Assembly (NCBI GenBank): GCA_964640125.1
Contig: CAZXGG010000014.1
Span: 1-64,000 of the forward strand
Source: G020353115 sp964640125
GTDB taxonomy: Bacteria; Bacteroidota; Bacteroidia; Bacteroidales; VadinHA17
Reading direction: 5' to 3'
DNA length: 64,000 bases
The position numbers and the translations under genes were made by a program. Under the pieces are notes generated by a model, which was not told where the DNA came from, searched no databases, and saw only the letters and a program-made list of their open reading frames with translations. Below are positions 16,613 through 26,023 of the stretch, piece by piece (position 1 is the first letter of the stretch; the number at the start of each line of letters is the position of its first letter).

Positions 16613-17950
16613 TTAATTGTTGTTAAATAAGACATCCAGCTCCATTTGTGCAGTGAGCAACTCAAACACGGCATTCAGGTAATCTCCCTCTGCCATCAGG
16701 TAATCGTTGTTTGCCTGTATCAGGTCAAAAACGGAAGCCATGCCCTGTTCGTATTTTTTCTGTGTATTTTCGACAATCCGTTCCGCTACCTCAATGTTAT
16801 CACTCTGGCTATGGAACTTATCTTTTGCTATCCGCAGGTTGCTACGCAGCTGCTTCTCGGTCAGCCGCAGCTGATCAGATACCATGGCCGTATTGGTTCG
16901 TGCCATTTCAATTCCAATTTGTGCTTTTTTAATTTTCTGGTATTTTATTCCACTGTTAAAGATGGGCACGTCGAGCTGTAAACCAATCATAGAAGTGGGA
17001 TACCAGGTATCGAAATTAAGGTCATTGTCCATGCCCATCCGTGAATAGGAGTAAAAACCGGAAAGGGTTGGCAAATAAGCGGCTTTTTCAATTTTAAGTT
17101 TCTTTTCGGCAACCTGTTCCTGTGTTTTGAGTATTCGATAGTCAATGTGGTTTTCGATGACAAAATCCTGATTCAGGAGAATATCACTGCTATACCTTGA
17201 AAGGAGCTCCTCCAGGCTACTGGTTAGCTTCAATGGAGTGTCGGGATCGATTCCAAGCTGAAAACGCAGGAGGTTATAGTTCAATTCGGTATTCAGGTCA
17301 GTCGACTGCTGGTTATTTTCCAGCATGGATACAGAGACCGAAATTTTATCCACATCGATCTCTTCCCGCATGCCCACCTGCTGCATCTTTTCGGTCTGAA
17401 GCAGAATGCGGGTTAAATTTTCCACGTTGTTTTCAAGAATTTCCTTTGATTCCTCCGATATCAGGATCAGGAAGTAGTTGCTCATGACCGATTTTTTCAG
17501 ATCCATTTCTGATTTTTCAAGACTCTGTTCAGATAATTGCTCAAGGAGTTGCAGGGTTTTTAACCCGACATACAAAGCACCGTTAAAAAGCATCTGGGAA
17601 GCGTAGATTCCATAGGATGCATTGAACTTTGTTCCGAATTGTACGGGGATATAGGTACCGGGCTCTCCGCCAAAAAATTCGGCAGGGATCAACTGGGTCA
17701 TCAGCTTAAGGTTATCATTGAGTGATGCCGAACTGGAAATTTGTGGTAATCCGGCGGCCAGGTTTTCGAGGTAATTTCTCCTGGTAATAATTACTTCCTG
17801 TCTGGCATTCTTCAATGTTTTGCTGTTCTCCACAGCAACATTTAACGCCTCCTCGATAGTCAGGGACATTGGTGATGGTCTCTCCTGAGCGAGCAGGGAA
17901 ACGGGAAATAGGATTATTCCTGCCAGAATCAATTGGATAATTGTTCTCAT
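16613..17950 (-). CDS. TolC-family outer membrane efflux protein
   Basis: This 445-residue protein has a signal peptide (about residues 1-21, ending LLAQ) and two repeats of the outer-membrane-efflux domain. Each has a long helix-rich segment (for example SLTIEEALNVAVENSKTL and later KKYEQGMASVFDLIQANNDY). It should form the trimeric channel of the tripartite RND pump encoded downstream. It is the first structural gene after the TetR regulator (39 bp gap) and the same direction suggests one transcript. Confidence 0.9.
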   Translation of the reverse strand: MRTIIQLILAGIILFPVSLLAQERPSPMSLTIEEALNVAVENSKTLKNARQEVIITRRNYLENLAAGLPQISSSASLNDNLKLMTQLIPAEFFGGEPGTYIPVQFGTKFNASYGIYASQMLFNGALYVGLKTLQLLEQLSEQSLEKSEMDLKKSVMSNYFLILISEESKEILENNVENLTRILLQTEKMQQVGMREEIDVDKISVSVSMLENNQQSTDLNTELNYNLLRFQLGIDPDTPLKLTSSLEELLSRYSSDILLNQDFVIENHIDYRILKTQEQVAEKKLKIEKAAYLPTLSGFYSYSRMGMDNDLNFDTWYPTSMIGLQLDVPIFNSGIKYQKIKKAQIGIEMARTNTAMVSDQLRLTEKQLRSNLRIAKDKFHSQSDNIEVAERIVENTQKKYEQGMASVFDLIQANNDYLMAEGDYLNAVFELLTAQMELDVLFNNN

Positions 17951-17989
17951 GAGTGATTGTAAATATGCATTGTTTTGAAATTCGTCTAT

Positions 17990-18616
17990 TTATAATTCAG
18001 GTGTTTGGGTATGATCAACGTGCTTGTAGCGTTCAAGGATCTCAAAACCATTTGCTGTACATAATCCCCGAATAAAGATCATAAAGATATTATCAAGCAT
18101 TTCCGTTCGGTCATACAATTCGAACGGGAAGATCTCACTATCGCCGAACAAACGGAACATCTCCTGCATAAACCGGGTAACCAAACCTGTATTGATCTCC
18201 GGGAGGAATATCCCTTCCTCTATTCCATTAATCAGTAACTGCTCGGTCAGGCTGATATCCTCCGGTTCATCGCTTTTATGGATCAGTTTGAATATGGCAG
18301 GATGATACTTCCGCATATCTTGCATGAACAGGGGGTTGAGGTTTCGCATTAATGCCGATTTTTCCGCAATGATCTGATAGATCGAATCAATCACATGAGG
18401 GGACGTCTTTATAATGTGATTAATTCGGTTCTTCTGATCAGAAGCAAGGGATTTAACGCAATGGAGCAGCAGCGAATCCTTATCTTTGAAATACTCATAA
18501 ATGGTGCGCTTTGAGACCCCAAGATGTTTTGCCAGCTCATCCATGGTAATGTTCCGGATACCATATTTCATGAATAGTTTCAGGGCTTCTTCAAGAATCC
18601 TTTCGCGTCTTTCCAT
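17990..18616 (-). CDS. TetR/AcrR-family transcriptional regulator
   Basis: This 208-residue protein has an N-terminal TetR helix-turn-helix: RERILEEALKLFMKYGIRNI, then TMDELAKHLGVSKRTIYEYFKDK (about residues 22-44). The C-terminal helical half is the variable ligand-binding and dimerisation domain. It heads the TolC-MFP-RND-PII-like operon and probably represses it until a pump substrate binds. It is divergent from valS with a spacer of about 200 bp. I could not pick out a confident operator palindrome there. Confidence 0.88.
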   Translation of the reverse strand: MERRERILEEALKLFMKYGIRNITMDELAKHLGVSKRTIYEYFKDKDSLLLHCVKSLASDQKNRINHIIKTSPHVIDSIYQIIAEKSALMRNLNPLFMQDMRKYHPAIFKLIHKSDEPEDISLTEQLLINGIEEGIFLPEINTGLVTRFMQEMFRLFGDSEIFPFELYDRTEMLDNIFMIFIRGLCTANGFEILERYKHVDHTQTPEL

Positions 18617-18772
18617 CGGGTTTGTTGTATTTTGCAGGGCAAAAATGAAAAAACTTATTTAGTTTTCCAAGTTTTCTAATGAATATTATGAATTTTCTGG
18701 TATTGTATTTCAGGAAATTCCTGAAACCTTGAAAATATTGAAAGCCGTCTGTTTTTGTATGATTTAAAATTT

Positions 18773-18780
18773 TAATTTTG
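18773..18780 (+). promoter_or_regulatory. -7 promoter element of valS
   Basis: TAATTTTG matches TAnnTTTG exactly. A TTTG at 18754-18757 is nearer (15 bp) than the usual 19-21 bp for a -33 element. Transcription would start near 18786, compatible with either candidate valS start. Confidence 0.4.
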
Positions 18781-18827
18781 CATCTTTGTTTTGAATGGGG
18801 CAGAAAATTGAAAACCTGTTACTTGCA

Positions 18828-21497
18828 ATGAACATCCCGTCAAAATACGATCCTTCGCAAACGGAAGATAAATGGTATCAGCACTGGATTAAAAAAGGGA
18901 TTTTTCGGTCTGTGCCGGATGATAGAGAACCGTTTACCATTGTAATACCACCTCCCAATGTTACCGGTGTATTGCATATGGGGCATATGTTAAACAATAC
19001 CATTCAGGACATCCTGGTGCGACGGGCACGGATGCAGGGGAAAAACACCCTATGGTTACCCGGTACCGATCATGCTTCCATTGCTACTGAAGCAAGGGTT
19101 GTTGCCCACTTAAAGGAGAAAGGTATTGACAAATCGGGTATAACCCGGGAGAAATTTCTGGAACATGCCTGGGAATGGAGAAACAAGCACGGCGGGATCA
19201 TTCTTGAACAACTGAAGAAGCTCGGAGCATCCTGTGATTGGGATCGCACAAAATTCACCATGGATGATGATCTTTCGGAAAGTGTCATCAGGGTATTTAT
19301 CGATTTGTACGGGAAAGGGAATATTTACCGGGGTATTCGGATGGTCAACTGGGATCCCAGTGCTAAAACGGCTGTATCTGATGAGGAGGTGGTTCACAGG
19401 GAGGTAGAATCGAAGCTGTTTTATGTGCGGTACAGAATGGAATTGAATCGGGATGAGTGGCTAACCATCGCCACAACCAGACCGGAAACGATCCTCGGTG
19501 ATACAGCAGTTTGTGTGCACCCGGAAGATGAACGCTATAAGCACCTTCATGGGAAAAGGGCATTGATTCCGTTATTGAATCGATCTGTGCCGGTCATTAC
19601 CGATAAATATGTCGATCGTGAATTTGGAACAGGGGTATTGAAGATTACACCGGCACACGATGAAAACGACTATGAAATCGGGATAAAACATAACCTGGAA
19701 GTGATCGACATCTTCAATGATGATGGTACGCTGAATGAAAGAGCGGGACTATTTATCGGGGAAGACCGGTTTACTGCCCGGAAGTTGATCATGCAGGCAC
19801 TGGAGAAGGAGGGACATGTTGTTAAAACAGAGGATTACATCAACAAGGTGGGTTATTCGGAGCGTACTGATGCTGTGATTGAACCCAAACTATCGCTTCA
19901 ATGGTTTTTACGGATGAAGGAGCTTGTTGTGCCTGCACTGGAGAGTGTAATGAATGACCGGGTTCAACTCCATCCACCGAAATTCAAGAACATTTATCGC
20001 CATTGGATGGAGAATGTGAGGGATTGGTGTATCTCCCGTCAGTTATGGTGGGGACATCGAATTCCCGCATATTATTTGCCTTCCGGGATGGTTCTGCCTT
20101 CGGGTGAAAACTTTGTTGTGGCAGGAACGCGTGAAGAAGCCCTTGTGATAGCGAGGGAAAAGACGGGCAATGACTTATTAACAGCCGATGATTTGAGACA
20201 GGATGAGGATGTTCTGGACACCTGGTTTTCCTCCTGGTTATGGCCAATTTCGGTTTTTGACGGTATTCGAAATCCGGGAAATCCGGATATTCAGTATTAC
20301 TATCCCACAAACGATCTGGTTACAGCTCCTGAAATCCTGTTTTTTTGGGTTGCCAGGATGATCATTGCCGGGTATGAATACATGGGTGAGAAACCGTTTC
20401 ATAATGTTTATCTCACCGGTATTGTCCGGGACAAAATCGGCCAGAAGATGTCGAAGTCTCTTGGGAATTCACCGGAACCCCTTGAGTTGATCAAAAAATA
20501 TGGTGCTGATGGGGTTCGTGTCGGCATGTTGTTATGTTCTCCTGCGGGGAATGATCTGTTGTTTGATACAAGCCTTACGGAACAGGGAAGAAATTTCGGG
20601 AACAAGATCTGGAACGCGTTCCGGTTAATTAAAAGTTGGGATGTTGATGATCAGATTGAACAGCCCGGGGCTTCAGCTATAGCGATTGAATGGTTTACAG
20701 GCAAGCTGAACCAGGTGATTGAGATCCTGGATGAACAATTTTCACGGTACCGTCTCTCAGAAGCATTAATGACACTCTATAAACTGTTTTGGGATGAATT
20801 TTCATCCTGGTATCTTGAGATCATTAAACCTGCTTATCGCCATCCAATCGATCAGAAGACGTATAAGGTGACCATTGAGTTCATGGAAAAGTTATTGAAA
20901 CTGCTTCATCCGTTCATGCCATTTATCACAGAAGAGATATGGCATTTGATCGGAGACAGGGCGATTGAGGATTTCATTGCCGTTGCTCCGATACCTGAAC
21001 CGGGAACATACAACCTGAAGATGTTAAACCGGTTTGAAAAAACAAAAGAGACAGTCAGTGCCATACGGACGATCAGAAAAGAGAATAATCTTCCCGCTAA
21101 GGAATGGTTATCTCTGTATGTAAAAGAGGAAGAGAAGGTTTATGATAACCGATTTGGGGAGATCCTTAAAAAACTTTGTTACCTGAAAGAGATCAACTTC
21201 ATTTCGGAAAAGATGGATCATGCCGTAAGCTTTATCATACAAACGACGGAATTCTATATTCCGATTGGGGAACGGTTAAAGGTTGAGGAAGAGCTTGAAA
21301 AACTTGCGTCTGAACTTTCTTATACCCAGGGATTTTTAAAAACAGTATTGAAAAAGCTGGAAAACCGGAATTTTGTACAGAATGCCCCTGAAAAGGTAGT
21401 GGAGGTAGAGAGAAAGAAAAAATCGGATGCTGAAGCAAAGATCAAGGTTCTGGAAGAGCGAATTGCCCACATCAAAAAACAGGCGAATAGGGATTAA
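18828..21497 (+). CDS. valS: Valine--tRNA ligase
   Basis: This class I aminoacyl-tRNA synthetase of 889 residues charges tRNA(Val). The HIGH-type motif occurs in PPPNVTGVLHMGHML and the KMSKS loop in KIGQKMSKSLGNSP. Between them lies the editing (CP1) domain with TTRPETILGDTAVCVHPED. The C-terminus holds the anticodon-binding domain and the ValRS coiled-coil arm (last 70 residues, Lys/Glu rich). The frame opens further upstream at an ATG at 18795, adding 11 residues. The ATG at 18828 (MNIPSKYDP) matches the family N-terminus and is preferred. Divergent from the TetR gene. Confidence 0.96.
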   Translation: MNIPSKYDPSQTEDKWYQHWIKKGIFRSVPDDREPFTIVIPPPNVTGVLHMGHMLNNTIQDILVRRARMQGKNTLWLPGTDHASIATEARVVAHLKEKGIDKSGITREKFLEHAWEWRNKHGGIILEQLKKLGASCDWDRTKFTMDDDLSESVIRVFIDLYGKGNIYRGIRMVNWDPSAKTAVSDEEVVHREVESKLFYVRYRMELNRDEWLTIATTRPETILGDTAVCVHPEDERYKHLHGKRALIPLLNRSVPVITDKYVDREFGTGVLKITPAHDENDYEIGIKHNLEVIDIFNDDGTLNERAGLFIGEDRFTARKLIMQALEKEGHVVKTEDYINKVGYSERTDAVIEPKLSLQWFLRMKELVVPALESVMNDRVQLHPPKFKNIYRHWMENVRDWCISRQLWWGHRIPAYYLPSGMVLPSGENFVVAGTREEALVIAREKTGNDLLTADDLRQDEDVLDTWFSSWLWPISVFDGIRNPGNPDIQYYYPTNDLVTAPEILFFWVARMIIAGYEYMGEKPFHNVYLTGIVRDKIGQKMSKSLGNSPEPLELIKKYGADGVRVGMLLCSPAGNDLLFDTSLTEQGRNFGNKIWNAFRLIKSWDVDDQIEQPGASAIAIEWFTGKLNQVIEILDEQFSRYRLSEALMTLYKLFWDEFSSWYLEIIKPAYRHPIDQKTYKVTIEFMEKLLKLLHPFMPFITEEIWHLIGDRAIEDFIAVAPIPEPGTYNLKMLNRFEKTKETVSAIRTIRKENNLPAKEWLSLYVKEEEKVYDNRFGEILKKLCYLKEINFISEKMDHAVSFIIQTTEFYIPIGERLKVEEELEKLASELSYTQGFLKTVLKKLENRNFVQNAPEKVVEVERKKKSDAEAKIKVLEERIAHIKKQANRD

Positions 21498-21609
21498 TGC
21501 TCTCAGGTTTACCGGTCTGTTTTTTAACATATTTCCAATCCATTCGGTGAGTAAAAAGAAATCATTAAATTCCTTATTTTTATAATCCTTTTCACCAACA
21601 AGGAACAAC

Positions 21610-23115
21610 ATGACTGAGTCTGATCTATTGCTGAACCCGAATGAGCTGGTTCAGTTTCTCAAGAAACCACCGGAAGAGTTTACCAAGAAAGATTTAGTAC
21701 GTTTTATCGAGCATAAGGGGATTCGCTTCTTAAATTTCAGGTATGTTGCTGAAGACGGGAAACTGAAGACCCTGAATTTTGTGATTTCCAGTCTGGAGCA
21801 TCTTGACCAGGTATTGACCACCGGGGAACGGGTAGATGGTTCTAGTCTTTTTCCATACATCAGTGCCGGTTCAAGTGATCTCTATGTCATTCCAAGGTTT
21901 AATACGGCTTTTCTCAATCCCTTTACCGATGTACCTTCACTGGATATTTTATGTTCTTTTTATACCGGTGATGGTAGCCCGTTAGCAAGTTCTCCTGAAA
22001 ACATTCTGCGCAAGGCGTATCAGCTATTCCGAAAGGAGACGGGTTATACGTTCAAAGCGCTGGGGGAGCTGGAGTATTATGTAAATAGTCCACACGATGA
22101 ATTTTATTCTCTGGTGGATCAAAAAGGGTATCATCAGTCGATTCCCTTTGCGAAATTCGAAGACTTGAGAATGGAAGCGATGAAACTGATTGCTCAAGCA
22201 GGAGGGAAGATCAAGTATGGGCATGGGGAGGTTGGAAGTTTTTCAACTGAAGATGAAGATTTTGAGCAGCATGAGATTGAATTTTTAGCCCAACCGGTTG
22301 AGGATGCCGCTGAGCAGCTTATCATTGCAAAATGGATCATCCGAAATTTAAGTTACCGCTACGGGGTGGAGGTTAGTTTTGCTCCAAAGATAACGGTAGG
22401 AAAAGCGGGAAGCGGACTTCATATTCACATGTTGCTTGAAAAGGAGGGTGTGAATGTGATGGTTGGAGATGAGGGACTGAGTTCAACTGCCAGGCGCATG
22501 ATTGCAGGGATTCTTGACCTTTCCGATGCGCTCACTGCGTTTGGAAACACCATACCAACTTCCTATTTGCGGTTGGTCCCCAAGCAGGAAGCACCCACAA
22601 CGGTTTGCTGGGGTGACCGGAACCGGTCTGTCCTGGTCAGGGTTCCTCTCGGATGGTTGGGAACGGGGAATATGACCAGTGATGCAAATCCAAACGCAGT
22701 GGATGAATACGAGGTTTTTCCTCCCAGGCAATCGATAGAGTTTCGTGCACCGGATGGATCTGCCAATATTCATAATCTTCTGGCCGGTTTGATTGTAGCC
22801 ACCTGGCATGGATTAAAGATGGAGGATGGAGAGAAAGCAGCGGAAGATCTTTATGTCGATATAGATACTTCTGATATACGTAGCAAACCGGGAGTTGAAA
22901 AGTATGCTCACCTGCCGGGTTCGTGTTGGGAATCTGCAGAAGCACTGGAAAAGAAGAGATCCTTTTTTGAACAGGATGGTATTTTCCCAAAAGGAACAAT
23001 TGACAAGGTGATCAGCAGATTAAAATCCTATGATGATAAGGATTTGAGCGAACGGCTTTTCGGAAAAGACGAGGAGATTCATCAGCTTGTACTGCAATAT
23101 ATTCATTACTGTTAG
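21610..23115 (+). CDS. Glutamine synthetase family protein
   Basis: This 501-residue protein has a glutamine synthetase beta-grasp domain (about residues 25-110, with VDGSSLFPY) and a catalytic domain. Typical motifs are GELEYYVNSP (metal-ligand glutamates), GSGLHIHMLLEK (catalytic loop histidines), PTSYLRLVPKQEAPTTVCWG and NRSVLVRVP. The C-terminal adenylylation-tyrosine motif of classical enterobacterial GSI is not evident. It should make glutamine from glutamate, ammonia and ATP, although a gamma-glutamyl-ligase relative cannot be ruled out. An AAGGA sequence before the ATG (near 21600) is a plausible ribosome binding site. It is convergent with the BrkB gene. Confidence 0.85.
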   Translation: MTESDLLLNPNELVQFLKKPPEEFTKKDLVRFIEHKGIRFLNFRYVAEDGKLKTLNFVISSLEHLDQVLTTGERVDGSSLFPYISAGSSDLYVIPRFNTAFLNPFTDVPSLDILCSFYTGDGSPLASSPENILRKAYQLFRKETGYTFKALGELEYYVNSPHDEFYSLVDQKGYHQSIPFAKFEDLRMEAMKLIAQAGGKIKYGHGEVGSFSTEDEDFEQHEIEFLAQPVEDAAEQLIIAKWIIRNLSYRYGVEVSFAPKITVGKAGSGLHIHMLLEKEGVNVMVGDEGLSSTARRMIAGILDLSDALTAFGNTIPTSYLRLVPKQEAPTTVCWGDRNRSVLVRVPLGWLGTGNMTSDANPNAVDEYEVFPPRQSIEFRAPDGSANIHNLLAGLIVATWHGLKMEDGEKAAEDLYVDIDTSDIRSKPGVEKYAHLPGSCWESAEALEKKRSFFEQDGIFPKGTIDKVISRLKSYDDKDLSERLFGKDEEIHQLVLQYIHYC

Positions 23116-23133
23116 GGAGCAAGTCGTGTTACC

Positions 23134-23157
23134 TTCCATGCACCGTTAACCATGGAA
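23134..23157. terminator. Hairpin between convergent genes
   Basis: The perfect 7-bp stem TTCCATG / CATGGAA (23134-23140 and 23151-23157) with a 10-nt loop lies between the ends of the glutamine synthetase and BrkB genes. It could end transcription from either side, but neither strand has a clear U-run. Confidence 0.35.
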
Positions 23158-23169
23158 TAGATTATCCTG

Positions 23170-24135
23170 TTAATTCTTTGTGATCACTTTTCCCAAACTC
23201 AACTTCTCTTTTTCAAGGTTGGCTGTTTTAATACTGACGTTTAGTTCAAATCCAATTAAGAGCGAAATGGAATTAAAGTATAACCAGAGCAAAATAACGA
23301 TGAACGTGCCAAGCGATCCATACAATTTATTGAATTGCCCGAAATTATTAACAAATGTAGAGAAACCAAGGGAAGAGACGACAAAGAGAATTGTGGCGAG
23401 GGTTGATCCGGCAGAAAAGAATTTCCATTTTGTCCGTTTTGCCGGAGAGAGGTAATAGAGAAAAGAGATGGCAAAAAAGAGGAGTGCAAGCACAATCATC
23501 CATTTTCCCAGGATGATGAGGATGTAGGTAATATTCCTCTCAAACAATTGAAGTTCAGCCAGATAATTAATTGCGATTTTACTAAACAGGATCAGGATGG
23601 CTGCTGTTCCCAGCAGGGAGACCAGGATGAACACAAAAATCAGGGATACTGCCCGTTGGGCAAGCCAGGAATGTGTATCGAAGGTATGGAGTGAAACGTT
23701 AAATGCGTTGATCAGTGCATGCACACCGTTGGTTGAAAAAATCATGGTAGCCAGGAACATAAAGAACAGAAGGCCATGGCTTCGTTGTGTAATGACATCG
23801 ATCAGGGTTGCTTCCATCAGTGCATATACATTTTCCGGCAGTATGTTTTCAAAAAGCAGCAGTACTTCCGTCTGAAAATTTGGAATGGGCAGAAAGGGAA
23901 TCAGGGTAAAAAGGAATATGGTGGATGGCAGGATGGCAATGATCAGATTAAATGCAATAGCCGATGCTCTGGTAACCAGTGCTCCTTTCTGAAATCCTTT
24001 CAGGAAGAAGAGAATGACATCATATATGGGGACTTTTTCAAATCCCGGAAGGGAGACTTTCTTAACCAAGGTAAGAAAGCGGTTTATCGTTGTATTAAAA
24101 AACCTGAAATGCTTCTCATTGTTTCGGTCAGGCAT
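23170..24135 (-). CDS. YihY/BrkB-family integral membrane protein
   Basis: This 321-residue inner-membrane protein has about six transmembrane helices (between residues 55 and 310). Family signatures include KGALVTRASAIAFNLIIAILP near the first helix, GVHALINAFNVSLHT, and the C-terminal YGSLGTFIVILLWLYFNS. The family was once called ribonuclease BN, but that activity belongs to another protein. Its molecular role is unsettled. The gene precedes nothing on its strand and follows nadC by 23 bp, so it is probably the last gene of the DUF4783-nadC-yihY run. Confidence 0.88.
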   Translation of the reverse strand: MPDRNNEKHFRFFNTTINRFLTLVKKVSLPGFEKVPIYDVILFFLKGFQKGALVTRASAIAFNLIIAILPSTIFLFTLIPFLPIPNFQTEVLLLFENILPENVYALMEATLIDVITQRSHGLLFFMFLATMIFSTNGVHALINAFNVSLHTFDTHSWLAQRAVSLIFVFILVSLLGTAAILILFSKIAINYLAELQLFERNITYILIILGKWMIVLALLFFAISFLYYLSPAKRTKWKFFSAGSTLATILFVVSSLGFSTFVNNFGQFNKLYGSLGTFIVILLWLYFNSISLLIGFELNVSIKTANLEKEKLSLGKVITKN

Positions 24136-24158
24136 ACGGGAAGAATTGAATGATCAGG

Positions 24159-25004
24159 TTAATAGATTGCCTTCAGGCTCATATCAATGGTTTTAATATG
24201 CGTGGTGAGGTCACCAACTGACACGTAATCCACCCCACATTCAGCATATTTCCTAATGTTTGTCAGTGTAATTCCTCCGGATGATTCCGTTTCGAAGGTT
24301 CCATTGATCAAATTCACTGCCTCCTTTGTTTCTTCAATGCTGAAGTTGTCGAGCATGATTCGATGGATACCTCCAATGGCCAGGATCTCCCGGACGCTCT
24401 CCAGGGAGTGGGCTTCGATCTCAATTATCAGATCTTTGTGAATTCTATTAAGATAGCGGTGGGTATCTTCTATTGCTTTTTTAATGCCACCACTGAATTC
24501 AATGTGGTTATCTTTCAGCAGGATCATATCGTACAATCCCGTCCTGTGGTTTTCTCCTCCACCGATCACTACTGCTGCCTTTTCAAACAGGCGGAATCCC
24601 GGTGTGTTTTTTCGCGTATCCAGAATCTTCGTGTTCAGGTCTTTCAACCGGTCAACGTAGGTTCTTGTTTTGGTGGCAATGCCACTCATCCGTTGTAAGA
24701 TATTGAGAATCAAACGTTCGGATTTCAAGATAGAGAGAACGGATCCGGTCAATTCAATAGCCCTGTTTCCCTTTTTAACCACTGACCCATCGTCAAGGCA
24801 TTGAATAGTATGAAGGCCGGGGTCAATCCGTTTCAGAATTTCCCGGGTCAATGTTATCCCGGCCAGAACTCCCTTTTCCTTTATGATTATCTGGGCATTT
24901 CCAACTTGTTCCGGCGGGATACAGGCAAGCGAAGTGTGATCGCCATCGCCAATATCTTCTTTCAGCGCAATGGCAATAAAATTATCGAGGTATTCCTTAT
25001 TCAT
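24159..25004 (-). CDS. nadC: Nicotinate-nucleotide diphosphorylase (carboxylating)
   Basis: This 281-residue enzyme converts quinolinate and PRPP to nicotinate mononucleotide, CO2 and pyrophosphate in de novo NAD synthesis. Family motifs are ALKEDIGDGDHTSL near the N-terminus, LNILQRMSGIATKTR, ILDTRKNTPGFRLFEKAAV (quinolinate/PRPP-binding arginines and lysine), GGGENHRTGLYDMILLKDNHI and IEIEAHSLE. The frame opens further to a TTG at 25016, but the ATG at 25004 fits the family start. It overlaps the end of the DUF4783 gene by 8 bp, so the two are probably cotranscribed. Confidence 0.93.
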   Translation of the reverse strand: MNKEYLDNFIAIALKEDIGDGDHTSLACIPPEQVGNAQIIIKEKGVLAGITLTREILKRIDPGLHTIQCLDDGSVVKKGNRAIELTGSVLSILKSERLILNILQRMSGIATKTRTYVDRLKDLNTKILDTRKNTPGFRLFEKAAVVIGGGENHRTGLYDMILLKDNHIEFSGGIKKAIEDTHRYLNRIHKDLIIEIEAHSLESVREILAIGGIHRIMLDNFSIEETKEAVNLINGTFETESSGGITLTNIRKYAECGVDYVSVGDLTTHIKTIDMSLKAIY

Positions 25005-25395
25005 TCTCTTTCTCAATTCTCAATTGATGAATGAGATAACTCTCCTCTGTCTTTTTCAATAAAAAGTATACCCTGAAATTTCCTTTTGAGGTGGTCAGAT
25101 CGCCGATGGCATATTTGGAACCGTTTTTTCCTCCCTGATGAAGTATGGCAAAATTTTTGGGGGGATACTTATCAAAGAAATCACGAAGGATCATTTCTGC
25201 CTGAGTTTTGCTGTAAACATCTTCGTTTTCCAGGATGACCAGCTCAACATTGTTATTAAAGTGTTTGACTAATTCTTTTGAATTGCCTGCTTTAAAAGCG
25301 GAGGAGATGGCCTCAGGGATATCCTGTGCGGGTTGAAAACCAGCAATAATAAAGGATAGAATGATAAGAGTTATGGAATTTCTGAGGGTCTTCAT
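24997..25395 (-). CDS. DUF4783 domain protein, exported
   Basis: This 132-residue protein has a signal peptide (about residues 1-21) and a single small alpha+beta domain like SnoaL/NTF2 folds. The SSAFKAGNSKELVKHFNNNV and FFDKYPPKNFAILHQGGKN stretches are characteristic of DUF4783, a Bacteroidota-restricted family of unknown function. It is probably periplasmic. Its gene overlaps nadC by 8 bp, a neighbourhood common in this phylum. The role is unknown. Confidence 0.8.
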   Translation of the reverse strand: MKTLRNSITLIILSFIIAGFQPAQDIPEAISSAFKAGNSKELVKHFNNNVELVILENEDVYSKTQAEMILRDFFDKYPPKNFAILHQGGKNGSKYAIGDLTTSKGNFRVYFLLKKTEESYLIHQLRIEKENE

Positions 25396-25502
25396 GTTAA
25401 TAATCTTAAATTTGTGCTATGTAGTGTCCAAAAATCAAACCAAACTGGGTCATTACTGCAAAATAATAAAAATTTGATCAATTCCTAAATCATTAATGCA
25501 TT

Positions 25503-25976
25503 GTGAAGGTAATCTTTATTCAGGTTGGGGAAACAGATCAGGCTTATTTGAGAGAGGGCATATCCATTTTTGAAGCACGGATCAGACACTATATTCCCTT
25601 GCAGGTTATCACTATTCCGGAGCGAAAAGGAGCGGTAAAAAAGGGAGTTGAACGGTTGAAGGAGTCGGAGGGGGAACGAATATTAAGTAATTGCAACCAA
25701 GGGGATTATGTAATACTTCTTGATGAACGGGGGGATCAGTTTGGTTCCAGGGAATTTGCCACTTTCATGCAGAAACAGATGGTTGCCGGGTTGAAGAGGA
25801 TCATCATTATCTCGGGGGGTGCTTACGGAGTATCCCGGAAGGTATATGAACGGTCTGACCGGATGTTATCCGTTTCGAAGATGACATTTTCTCATCAAAT
25901 GATCCGATTAATTTTTTTTGAACAACTTTACCGTGCGATGGCCATATTAAAGGGAGATCCGTATCATCATGATTGA
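25503..25976 (+). CDS. rlmH: 23S rRNA (pseudouridine(1915)-N(3))-methyltransferase RlmH
   Basis: This 157-residue SPOUT-type methyltransferase modifies pseudouridine 1915 in helix 69 of 23S rRNA. Typical features are MKVIFIQVGETDQAYLREGI at the start, YVILLDERGDQFGSREFA in the middle, the glycine-rich SAM-binding knot IIIISGGAYGVS, and the closing SHQMIRLIFFEQLYRAMAIL with the terminal PYHHD. The initiation codon is GTG. The length matches the family. It lies 47 bp before the histidine kinase gene on the same strand. Confidence 0.96.
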   Translation: MKVIFIQVGETDQAYLREGISIFEARIRHYIPLQVITIPERKGAVKKGVERLKESEGERILSNCNQGDYVILLDERGDQFGSREFATFMQKQMVAGLKRIIIISGGAYGVSRKVYERSDRMLSVSKMTFSHQMIRLIFFEQLYRAMAILKGDPYHHD

Positions 25977-26023
25977 TCATACGCATTAATTTTTTAATTT
26001 AGGCAGTCCGAAAACCTCTAATA